DNA from: Antedon mediterranea
Lineage: Eukaryota > Echinodermata > Crinoidea > Comatulida > Antedonidae
Direction of reading: 5' to 3'
Length of the DNA: 64,000 nt
Assembly (NCBI RefSeq): GCF_964355755.1
Contig: NC_092677.1
Coordinates: 15,534,101-15,598,100, forward strand
Shown: piece by piece, positions 36,457 through 47,884 of the stretch
Layout of the letters: every line of letters starts with the position of its first letter
How positions within the stretch are numbered: position 1 is the stretch's first letter
Notes under the pieces: model-generated
Told to the model about the DNA's origin: nothing
Database searches by the model: none
Seen by the model: the letters and a program-made list of their open reading frames with translations, nothing else
Program-made: the position numbers and the translations under genes

Positions 36457-38866
36457 CTGTTTAAGAAAATAATAATAATATTAAAATATTTTGAAAACAA
36501 CAACTTCTACAGTATGGGATAAATGGGTTTAATACAACAGATGAGATAAAATCAAAATCAATAACATACTCAATCATTAAAATCAATGAATCTAATAGAT
36601 TATGACATCACCTTTCCCAAATCTAATCAAATGGTTGAATGGTTATGCTCAGCTCCCTAGGTTGAGGCTTGGTTCAAACCCATCAGTAGGCCTACAACTT
36701 TTTTAACTTACCATCGTCTTTATACCATGTTCTTTTCTGACCATGATTGCCATAGAGGGATAATTTTCATTTGGTAGATCAAAGAAAAAGTAAACTTGAG
36801 AACTTTAGTTTTATTACGACTATGTAACTTTTTATCGTTAAAAAAGAGGATTTTGTCAGGAAACGAATCAAGAAATTTGTCAAGTAAAAATTCAGCGCAG
36901 CCAGGGTTTTCTCCTTATAAAGCACATAACATTGTAAAGGTGCAAAGAAGTAGGCTACAATGATCCAATCTCTTTAGCTTCCCATTTGATGGTAAAACAG
37001 TAAACGGTACTACTAAAAAACACATTTTTAAAACATAATTTGAATCCATCCAATGTAAAGTTGATCGAATTTACTTTACATAAAATGATTATACGTGTGG
37101 CGTGAGGAGGGTGCACCCCCTCCATGGATCTGCTACCGTTTCCATTTTTTCACTTCAAAAATGTCTTTTAGTATTTGTCTTTCCCTGAAGATGTGTTCTC
37201 TTTGACTAACATTCGCATAAGCAAAATAAAAGAATGGTTGTGGACCTATTCAAACTACAAAATTTCACATGAAATTTTTCCCACGAAATAGTCCTGCGAA
37301 ATACACCATCATTAACAACTTTAAATGAAATCATCAACAATGAGACAGTTGTGTGCCAGTGTGTACTTTGCAACAGTCGTAACAGGATATTATGGTTTTG
37401 GCCAAAAATTCAACCTTCAATTCAATATCATACATGACGTAAGCATGTGAAAATCGTTTTTCCTTTGCAAATTGACAGGGTCCAGACGTTACATACACTT
37501 CTGACGTGTTTGGCCAATTATGCATAACAATCGTTAGTCTTACAGGTATAGAATTATGCATTTTTTGTCAACTTAAAGTTTAATAAAAAAAATCAAAAAA
37601 TAATTTGTATAGGCTAGGAAGGTTATTAGCCCAGGTATACAGTTTGGTCCGCTTCAGGTATGTACTCACTTCTTAAACTGATCACCAATCTACCTACAGT
37701 ACATTGAGGGAAGATTCAGTCTTCCCTGGTACACACACCTATGGAGCACACCGTATCATACAACCAATCAGGCATTTACCATACCAAGAATCTCACACAG
37801 AAACCTATTAAATTAATCACAAATAAAAACAATTTTTGCACACTTTACCTTTTCTCCAGGTATCCACAAAAATTACCAAATGCAGTTATTTCATATAGAC
37901 ACCAATGTATCCATCCAACCAACTTTTATTTATTGACATAATCACACACTACTGTACTACAGTACTACTAAGTACATGATTTGTTATGCATGGCAACATA
38001 CATATTCAAGAAATAACAGGTGGTGGCAGCATGTAGTTTAACATAAAAAGAGAAGATATGTCATTTTTATTCTCCATCTAAATCACAGACATGTATTCCT
38101 ATTTTTTTTAAAGATGTATAGTCCCTCAAAAACATGAACACTCTTATCTTTTTACAAATAAATAAATATATATTTTTTCAATTATATATTTTTTTAACAA
38201 ACCTAATTTTTTACATTATTGTTCTATTAAAAAAATGAAGGTTTTGTTACAAAGTCGAAAAATATAGAAACTTACAAAAATCAAAATCATCACAAATCAA
38301 AAATATATGCTGCATAATTCACACACCTTAATTTGGTTATTAGGATTTGCAAAAATAGATTAGCAAAATTAAATTGACAAAATATCGATTAATATTTTCT
38401 AAATATTGATTAGTATTGCGATTATCAATTTACCTAAACCTAAAACATGATTGCTTTATGATAATTATTGAAATTTAAATATTAAATATTTTAGTTTTAC
38501 TAAAGTACTGTGTAATATCTTTAATCCATTAAATAATAATGTTTAAGTAACTCAAGTTATAAAAAAATAGTAATAGTGAAACATTTCACCTCATATATAC
38601 ACCTTAGGCCTACAGATTCAACTATACCAAAACCCAACATTTCAATATGATCCTCTTTTTACTGTATGATTTATAAAAATATGATCTTGATTACATACAA
38701 AAAGTCCTACAAATAATGTTTAAAATGTTGTGTTATATAATTTGAGTAAGTGTATGCAAACATGATATGCATTTAAAATTCTTTTTTGTTTAGAGACATA
38801 TTTTATTAAACTTATAATTCAGAAGAAACACCTTACATTTTATTAGAGATATCAGATAACATTTTA
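36457..38866. other. Intergenic region between CD109-like copies A and B
   Basis: Should hold the promoter and any untranslated first exon of copy A plus the 3'UTR of copy B. From about 37960 on it is collinear with 8990-10848 (downstream of copy A). No additional coding exon could be supported. A CATAATTCTATACCTG..TATGCATAATT inverted word pair near 37520-37560 is the only other oddity. Confidence 0.5.
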
Positions 38867-39093
38867 TTAACCCTGATAGTTTACTCCAAGCATTAACCCT
38901 GTAATGAAACAGCTCAAGATGAGTGTAGCGATATTAAGAAGTGGGTGAGGGGTCATTTGAATGACAGCTGCAGAGGGTTCTGGAGTGGTGTCTGCTGCAC
39001 TCAAGCTGATTGCTTCTCCACAAGTATCACACAATTCATGGATGTTTGATTTACTCAAAGCATCAGATACATAAAACTTTGTGATTTTTTCAT
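38867..39093 (-). CDS. Copy B last coding exon with GPI-type tail
   Basis: Same layout as copy A: EKITKFYVSDALSKSN, linker SAADTTPEPSAAV, hydrophobic LLNIATLILSCFITGLML, then GVNYQG and stop at 38867. The final residues differ from copy A because an indel near the stop shifts the frame in one of them. Confidence 0.8.
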
Positions 39094-42000
39094 CTGGGGA
39101 TTAAGACAATTAAGGTACAATCAATCACCCAGGAAAAATAAGAAGGTGTTCCTGTCAGTATTTAAACAGCTAGATGAAAGGCAGGTGGGGGCATTGTGAA
39201 GTACACTTGTGGAAGTTATAACGTCAGAGAACAAAGATCAGGCAAAAACCCAAAATCAGTATACTGTCTCTATTAGTCATTGTTTATTTTATTAGAATTC
39301 TTAGGCACAGCACTAGATGCGAAATGGGCCAATGTCCAATAATGAGTATTTTATGGCTATCTCAAATGTGTTCAATGTATTTCAAACAATAATATTACTC
39401 GGGTGCCAATCACGTATAACAAAATGTGAAATTTTAAAATTATCCCAAGTAGGTTGAGGTGGCCAGGGGATCGTTTCATATCACTTGTAAATCATTTCTC
39501 ATTACGGCATTATTGTGCATTCAATATTTACAGTAGGCCTACAATGGGTTTACATTTCAAAGTTTCTATAACCATAAGGTAACTATTTATAAGAAATAAT
39601 TAAATTCCTACCTGGTTGGTAGTAATTATACAACTTTACTGGGCTAGGTTTTATGTTGGAAACAATATTTGTCCTGTAAGCTGTAATAATCACACAAGTT
39701 GGAGAATCATATGCAATCTGGAAAATTAAAAGCAATATTAATCCAAGCTTATGAAAAAACAAACCAATTTATGGAACCCTATTTCTAAATTTAAACTGAA
39801 CAAACAAATCCCTAACATTATGTACATTATCTTTACAAAGTTCATGCATAGTATGGCGGAGTGGTTATGAAAAAGCAGTGTCAGTTTTACCATGGACCTG
39901 GTCCATGGTTTTAATGTACATCATTTAGTAAAATCTGTAGTGTGCATTTAAAAAATAACACGAAAATAGTGTTTAACTATAGAAGTCATAGTGGGTTGAA
40001 TAAAAGCATATAATAGCTTTTCATCTTACCTCATCAAAGTACAGAATAGCATTTCTCTTCTGCAATTCATATTTCTGCAAAGTGGCAATATTTTGAAGTT
40101 CATGTCTGATCCTATCCTCATCTACCGCAAAGCCTGAAGGGATACCAATTTCCATGATTGACATTCCGCTTTGCACCATATTTTTTAGATACCTGGTAAG
40201 ATAATCAAAAACTGATAATATATCCATATAATTGCTTCCATATTTACTTCTTTTGGTTCTGTCATGTTATACATTTTTAAACTATCCCCTTCAAGTGATT
40301 CTGAGGAACTTTTTCTATATGTAAGACTCATCAGTGCAAGGTTAAATTTCAATTCCAACCGGAGGCCTTCTATCAAGCAAACACCTTTTGGAAAAATTGA
40401 TCTTGTCCCCCGTGGGTTTCCGATTACTAGTTGGACAAAAGATATCCAAAAACTATGATATTATATAAGGTGATCTCTGTGCTAAAATTAACAATTTATT
40501 TTATAAACAGCAATGCATTTTTGATGAAATGACTTACTGTCCACCAACTTCAATCTGAATATTGTTTGAATCATTGTCAATCACTGCTATCGTGACGTTA
40601 AATGCTGGTTCTTCTACAACTTCTTGCACGTTGTACATAACAGAGAATTGTAAAAGAAATGATCTGCTTCCGGAGGCCGATACATCAACTGAACCAGATG
40701 ACACAGGAATCTAAATTAAAATCACAAAAATAAAATACAGTATTTATGATATCCCTAACAAGAATATCATTTTAATTAATAACCATCAACTTGAGCCATT
40801 GAACCCACACCTATAAAGCCAGCGTTTTTTCCTCTCGTAACTGCACTGTAATATTTAATGAATCACAATAATTAATTATTATTAAGAAATAATACATTAC
40901 CTCCAACTGCTGAAATACGAGAGCATTGTCACTGTTAACAATAAGCGACTGAGTGTAGGTTGGATCCTCTGATACTGTTACATCCAAAACAACCTCACCA
41001 CTATTTTCGCTGAATTGACCAGCATATGATGCAAGCGCTTGCAAGGCTACAACAGTGTCCTGGTAGGAGATAAAATAAAATCCAGAGCTGTAATCGAAGA
41101 CCAACCCAAGGCAGGTCTATCACTGTGTTGTCTCTTTGAGCAGAAACCATTAAACCTGTGTCGAGGTGGGGAGTTAGGGAAACGTCCCAATATCTCTGCA
41201 TATACACAATGAATTAACATGACATAGTTTGGTCGTCGCCAATCGAAAGTAGCAAAAGTGTATCAAGATTAAAGTTGTACCTGTGTTGAGGAATAACCTC
41301 CAATTTCACTTCGTTGTCTAGTCAACCATTTTGCAATTGACGATTCTTCAAAGATATCATCATGTGCAAGATAGGTGAGGAGGCCGTAGCCTGTCATTTC
41401 AACATCAGATGAGGGAGGTTTTCCATACGGTCGAATCCAGATATCATCCTTAGACTCATCATCTGTTGTGTTTTTATCCTGGCGACGCCAATATTTCATT
41501 CCGTCTTTAAAACAACCAATGGTAAAAAGTAGTAAAATTGACATAATAAAAGGAGTAAATAAGTAGCTTAGCTTAATATGAGGCATGAAGAAATAAGCAA
41601 TCTTTACTCTGTAACAGCGAGATTAGATTAAGTATTATGGTCAAATATTAGTGTGGACAGGACACAAGAATCTCTGCCATAAATAACAAGTTAGTTGAAT
41701 TCAAGTTTCCCAATAATGATATTTCACCAAAAAGAAATATGTATTTTGGAAATTGCCACTACCATTATGTCAAATATACCTGTAGGTCAGGGTCAAGTGG
41801 TCACAAATGACATCATGCTCGTTGATTCTAGGGAAAACTGTCTAATGAGCTTGTGCTTTTCAAGATTTTTGGTAGGATTGAACAACAGTAAATTGACCCA
41901 GATGCTTTTTCCATCTCCTTTACAGTCTGACCCGTCTAAGGGTACGTTCACACGTATGGCATAAGACTGGCGTGGCTTATGCAAGTGGTAAGGTAATCCA

Positions 42001-43905
42001 CAGATTAAAATGATCAGGTGTTCACACGTAAACAAAGAAGTCCAAGTATCGTTTACGTCCTAAAAGTTAAACCCTTTGTTCCTTTTTAGATTTTACACTG
42101 TCTTGATGACCATCTTTTGTTGTTTTTTAACCATTTCTTGAAATATAGTCAGCGCTTGATTTCTAAATCAATTCTTTCCCAAAAAACACTCTGCTTTTGG
42201 CCATTATTTATTTTTATTTCACCCTGAACAATTCATGCTCTTTTAGATTGAAGAACAGAGAGCAGCTAAATAGCTTGTTTTTATTTCAGCAATCAAATTC
42301 ACAGTAAAAAACAAGAATTAATTAATAAATATCTTGAAATAAGGTCAAAATCATTCAAGCGTGGCTGGAGTTAGCTCCGTGGCATTAGTTAAGATGGGGT
42401 ATGTAGCTGACGTTAATAACGCCACGGACGTGGCTTAGTGAGTTGCGTTAATAACTCCATTGCCATAGTTCACCCGCACATTACAATTTTTGACATATTT
42501 TAATTGTTTTTCCGCCACACATTTCTGTGTAGCATACCGGAACAACGCAAGATATATCAACCTCATCCCAATATTTATGTAACATAAAATTAGGCCATTG
42601 TCTGGTATTATTGCCAACAAAGACTACATTAAACACCACCATCATCTACTTCCATTTATTCTTGGTAAGGCATCAACTTAAAATGCATTTTAAATGTTTA
42701 TATTATATAAATTTAGATTCTGTTTCTATTCAAAATACAGTAGGCCTACCTTCAACAATGGAAAGATCTTCTAAGGCTGTAAGGAAATTATCACGTTCTG
42801 AATGTCCACTCAAATTAAGAGCATATGTTGTAATAGCTAGAACATAAGGATCTGTGTTGAACGTAGACAACTGGCCTACAATGTAGACATTGGCCTTATT
42901 CAAAGAGCTTGTAAGTTCATTTAAAGTTGCCTGATAAAAAAAAAAAAAAAAGCTTAATAATGACTGAAGAGACCGTATGTGAATTAACTGTTTTTAATAT
43001 GTTGTAGTCTTTTACATAATTATTACTTTTTGTCATTTTGAAAAGAGACTCGCAACTACAGAAAATTCCCTTTTCTTGTGTAAGATCCATGCTGTTGGCT
43101 AAATAAATGAGAACTTTAATTGCTTCAAGTAAAAAATGTGATGCACCTCTGTAGGAATAGTTGTGGAGAGGGTGGTGAACTAACGTACATTTGAGCTATT
43201 TTATTAGGACCTAAATGGAAACAAATTCTTTATTGGTGATTACAGTAAATGAGTTAAAAACAAAAATATGGAAGATCAGAAACTCAGACGCATAACAATA
43301 ATGCCATAAAATATGGCTATACTGCAATTGGTCAATTAGGTACCTTCTACTCAGCAATGCACCACTATACACTATGACGTACCACATACGATTGTATTCT
43401 AAAATAAATCCTTGTACTGTAAGTGAAGATGTAAGTACAGTGATTGTTAATATTTGAACACAAATGGCAGCCATGTTGGATCATCTCACTACACTTGGAT
43501 AGTTTGTAAAGTTGTATAAATATTCTAACCTGTTTTAAACCACGCCCATTCTTAGCTTCTTGTATCACAACAACGACATATGCAGTAAGTGTTACAGGCC
43601 CTGATACTCCTCCCTGAAAATCGAAACAAACAAAGTACAAAACAAATATTCCAATTAAGAATTTGCAATTAGAGCAATTAAACTAAGCTCAATAAAACTA
43701 AGGTACAGTACATACAAAATGATTTAAAATAGTTTCTATTACAGTAAATTATTACTAGGAGTAACGGCTAAAGCATTATATATCTTTTTAGAAATTAAAA
43801 CTTTCGTTCAAGGAGCTATGTTTGTTAAAAATATTAAATGACATTCATAATTATATGACTCATGACTATGAAACAAACATAGCAGCCTGAATGCTACTGT
43901 CTAAC

Positions 43906-44144
43906 CTGCATATCTCTGTGGAAAATTTTGCCTGGTTCCATGAATGATCCATCAGTATTCTGCTGTTCCAACAACCAAGTGATAGCCTTCTCAACAACTT
44001 TCATGTCTATATAAATATAGTCCTGGGCCTGAATGAATGATTTAATAACAAAAGCTGTCAACCATGTACTTCCAGAAGGATCACTATTCCCAAAAGCACT
44101 AAAAGATCCATCTTTATGCTGGTATTTGAGCTCTCTTTGATAGC
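43906..44144 (-). CDS. Copy B thioester-domain exon with His at the catalytic position
   Basis: Encodes QQNTDGSFMEPGKIFHRDMQ. The His codon is 43920-43918, at the site that is Asp in copy A. Otherwise the exon is nearly identical to 16718-16956 and has the same length (239 nt). Confidence 0.85.
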
Positions 44145-44364
44145 CTAGAAATAAAGTAGTAATTGTATTACTAAAGAGGAATAAGATAGTAAATGATCCA
44201 GTATTTTTTATGCAATTTACCAATGTTATTGACAAACTTTAATACCAAAAATACAAATACAAAATACATTTATTCATCAAATTACAAATAAAATAATATT
44301 ATGTACAATGATTCAAGTAAATTATGAAAGGATGAAATAGGAAAAAATAATTATTGCAACATAC

Positions 44365-44541
44365 CAGTTTTCATGAATGTGAGTGCCTTTTCCTTGATTT
44401 CTGGATTGTTCTGATCTGTGTTCGTAAGGTAATCATAAATGAAAACATCCGGAGCAAAGCCTATCATATTCTGCTCACCGCATCCAGAGGGCATCCGCAA
44501 AAGTTCATCCAATCCACTCATTGTTGGTCCCATCTGGTCTC
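44365..44541 (-). CDS. Copy B thioester exon
   Basis: Encodes MPSGCGEQNM within DQMGPTMSGLDELLRM. The thioester Cys and Gln are intact although the preceding exon has a stop. Tyr of copy A (PYGCGEQ) is Ser here. Confidence 0.92.
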
Positions 44542-44999
44542 CTAAATGGAAAATAAGTGAACCATGCTGTGCCGTTTACAAGAGTACTGTGTTTATTGCT
44601 ACCTTTAGCAAAATTGTTTAATGATACCTGTGTTTTAAGGCAGAGTTTGGTTGAACCCTGCCTACATTTGTCAGGGAAACAAGTACAGTAGAGGGCACTT
44701 TGAGAGTGCACTTTGACCTTCAGTATATTTTTCCTACATAAAAAATGTTATCAAACAACATGCCTTTGATTGTCTTTAGAAGCAAAGTATTGATGAAAAC
44801 GTTGAGTAACTCAGTTCTTTTCCACATATGTGGTGTGTACTGCAAACTTATATCATCATTAATTTGTAGTGTAATTACATTGTACTGTTGAAGTATAATG
44901 GTTGTCTGGAATTTAATCAATTTTTCCAATATCATATTCATAATTGCAACCTCTAATTAAGTTCACATACAAAAAAACGATGTGTCTTTGTACCAACTC

Positions 45000-45185
45000 G
45001 CACTACCTTTGCCCCTCACGCCCAGTTTATCTATAAACTTCAAACTGTAGTATGTGTATGTTTATTTATTTTTAATTTAACTAAATGACAAACTTGGTTG
45101 AGCTCTGCTTTTTTGGTCTTCCTTTCATTCATTTTAACCTTGTATCGATATTGAAATTGTTCGTGTTCGATAAATAAATAAAATG
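45000..45185 (+). mobile_element. LINE 3'-end fragment with ATAAATAAATAAA tail
   Basis: A noncoding stretch ending TCGATAAATAAATAAAATG, a tail typical of non-LTR elements. Lies in the copy B intron between 44541 and 45352. Confidence 0.4.
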
Positions 45186-45351
45186 ATTAGAGGAAATCAG
45201 GTTAACCATTGAGCTACTGTATAGTGCCATACAAATAAAAATAAAACTGTCTATAATAGGACACTATTTTATTTTACAAACAAAACATACTCTGATAATC
45301 TAAATCCAAAACATGATTAGAAGAAACAATCTGACTGAAGAAATGACGTAC

Positions 45352-45496
45352 CAGTTGTGGCCAACTTCACATAAACAGATCAATCAATCACACCATTAGG
45401 AGGAAGATCAATAAAAAATGACTTTGTAAAATGGCCGTTGGTTTCAGTTAGATCAATAAGGTCTGCATATGTGTAAAATTCAGTTACACCCTCAGG
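45352..45496 (-). CDS. Copy B exon with premature TGA
   Basis: Reads PEGVTEFYTYADLIDL and later LPPNGVID, then TGA at 45382-45380, then SVYVKLATT. In copy A the same codon is GGA (Gly), so one G-to-T change on the coding strand explains it. Splice sites and length (145 nt) are preserved. Confidence 0.85.
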
Positions 45497-46401
45497 CTGA
45501 ATGTAAAAGAAATACAGATTATCAACAACACAACATTGTTCAAATTTCATCACTATAAGATATATTGTAGTAGGGCTATTTTTATTTAATTCACAAAATA
45601 TAATATAAAAACTAAAATACTATTTAAAATTAAAATTGCATCCAGCATTGGCAGAGATATCCTTATTTATTTGAATGTTATTTGAATGTTTGTCTAGTTG
45701 TTTTCCAGATTGAGAGTAGCTTCGTAAGTAACATATTCTACAAACTGCCCATATATCTACTCCATTTGTATAGAGTAGTAATAGTGGGAGTGATGGTAAA
45801 ATAGATGAGTTGCATGTGTTCAAGACCTGTCTGCGCCATATTGCCTTTATCTTTTAGGCAATATACTTAACTCTCATTGCCCTGTTCCTCGAATGAGATG
45901 TAAAGTCACTGGTCTTATGTACAATGCACATATGCACAATTATACAAACCAACAATAGTGTTGGTAGACTATGAGTGACCTAGATATCTCTACAGGTAGG
46001 GATCTCACAAAACAGAAAAATAACTTTACAAAAACAATGGGGTTATATTCTGTACTGAACATGGTAGAGTGGCTAATCCTAATTTCCTCATATTCTAAGG
46101 ATGATTATTAACACCTTGAATTACCTTGAATTACCTTGAAATTAAGGCTAAAGCAAATTGCTTATTCGCCTCTCTGGAATTACAAATCTCTTACATACGG
46201 CTGAAACTTCTGGTGGTGATTTTTCCAGTGTTCTTTCAAATTAGACTTAAACTGATTCAATGACTTTGACTCTACAACAACTCTCGGCAAAGCGTTCCAA
46301 TCGTTAACTACTCTTGCTCCAAAATTATTTGATCCCCATTTAGTTTTGACCCGCGGCTTTAATAGTTTGAAAGAATGACCTCTAGTATAATGGATAGTTA
46401 G

Positions 46402-47654
46402 TGTAACCCAGGCTACAAAAGTAGGCCAGTCAAAGAAGATGAAGGGTAACCCAGGCCACAAAAGTGTGCCAGTCCAAGGAAATTGCAACATTTACACATT
46501 CCTACTTCCTTACAAACAAAGAAAGTACTGACCAACATACTTTAAGTATGAGCTAATTATTTTAAGGATAAACTATTAGCTGATCAAACTCCAAATAAGG
46601 AAATAGGGCCACCATCATCTACCATTAGATAATGGTCCAGGAATGTATTTCGGAACAACAGGGTGGGGCCAAGACATATAAAAAAGACTGCAGAGTTGGG
46701 AAAAATCACAACTCAACTCTAAATCTATTGAGAGCAGTCAGGTCCTCCCTGATACTTTTTGTACGTTCTGAAAGAAGTTGTATTTACACTTATTCCTTGC
46801 TCAACAAATTCAGGTAAGATAACCAACATAAACTTATTATTTTGTAGCGTAAGTAACATAGCTAAGTCCTTTAGTTGTACTTGTTAACTACATATAGGAT
46901 ACTACTTTTATGTTTATCATTGCTTGTTGTCCAACAATGAATTTATTATCTTAGATACAACTTGATATATTGTAAATATGTACTATATGTTTGACCACCT
47001 TATATCGTATTGATTGTATGTTTATATGTAAGTTAGAGTGTAGTAATAAGACCCTGTCATTATATACTCACTAGGCTATGATTTATTAGCTAATCCTAAA
47101 TTATCCTTGAATGAAGCCTGTATAGAGAATTCTGTAGTTATAGGAATTAAATACAAAAAGGCTACCGTAGTAGACAACTCAACTCTAAATCTATTGAGAG
47201 CAGTCAGGTCCTCCCTGATACTTTTTGTACGTTCTGAAAGAAGTTGTATTTACACTTATTCCTTGCTCAACAAATTCAGGTTGAGGGAAGATTGCCTAAG
47301 TTGGATTCTGTGTGTAAAGTCCACAGCCAGACGAGGGAATCGGTGGAGTGTATAAGCATCAAACTTCGAACGGGTTTACCACACCAAAAAGGGGACAAGC
47401 TCGACCACTGCCAGTTGTCAACAAACTTAAGTTTGACTTGTTATCTAAATCTTTAAGCATACTTAATTATAAGTCGCATATTGTATAATTTGTATTATGA
47501 TTTAGAATAATAACACATCTACTATAAGCCAACTATTTTGTACTCTTTTATTTATTATCTATGTGTGTCTAGTGCCGCTGCCCCAATCAACTCGAACCCC
47601 GCTCACCTCAACCCTAAGTCGATAATCTTTTGTGTTGTGTGTAGAGCGGTTACA
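46402..47654 (+). repeat. 5' LTR
   Basis: Starts TGTAAC and ends GTTACA (6-bp inverted ends). TATAAAAAAG at 46677-46686 is a good TATA box. It contains a 108-bp direct repeat (46708-46815 and 47174-47281) whose first copy begins about 31 bp after the TATA box and runs into a CAG|GTAAGA donor. Confidence 0.95.
46677..46686 (+). promoter_or_regulatory. LTR TATA box
   Basis: TATAAAAAAG, with the expected start site about 30 nt downstream, i.e. near 46708, the first base of the internal LTR repeat. The same motif is at 54196-54205 in the 3' LTR. Confidence 0.6.
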
Positions 47655-47661
47655 TAAAAAC

Positions 47662-47684
47662 TGGCGCCCAATGTGGGGCTTGAA
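47662..47684 (+). promoter_or_regulatory. Primer-binding site, tRNA-Lys(CUU) type
   Basis: TGGCGCCCAATGTGGGGCT lies 7 nt after the LTR and is complementary, with one mismatch, to the 3' end of animal tRNA-Lys(CUU) including CCA. This primes minus-strand synthesis. Confidence 0.75.
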
Positions 47685-47884
47685 AAGGCACTAGTTAGAT
47701 AATAAATTTATAATTATATACTATATTGCATATTTTTATCATTGTATTATATTTCATGCTTTTCAATTTTACTTTATAAAATTTTTGTACCCGTATATAT
47801 CTAATTATTGTTTTACAATTTGTAATATTTGATCGTAATTTCACTTATTTTAATTTACAATTGTAACTTCTTATTTTGTATACC

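Noticed and set aside
36630-36700. Possible tRNA-like segment with GGTTCAAACCC
   Set aside because: Only a B-box-like word. No matching A box or cloverleaf was found.
37334-37561. Minus-strand 75-codon frame between the CD109-like copies
   Set aside because: No domain, no splice-linked partner, and the start lies in an inverted ATGCATAATT word. Judged chance.
41930-42480. Possible transposon around GTTCACACG words
   Set aside because: Ends could not be paired into inverted repeats, so no element was called.
46632-47456. Open frames inside the LTR (61, 82 and 70 aa), repeated in the 3' LTR
   Set aside because: They overlap the 108-bp noncoding LTR repeats, are AT-rich and match no domain. 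Duplication reflects the LTR, not a gene.
47876-47884. Longer gag start giving residues MYT before MDIYDW
   Set aside because: The codon at 47876 is TTG, not ATG. The ATG at 47885 has good context and was used.
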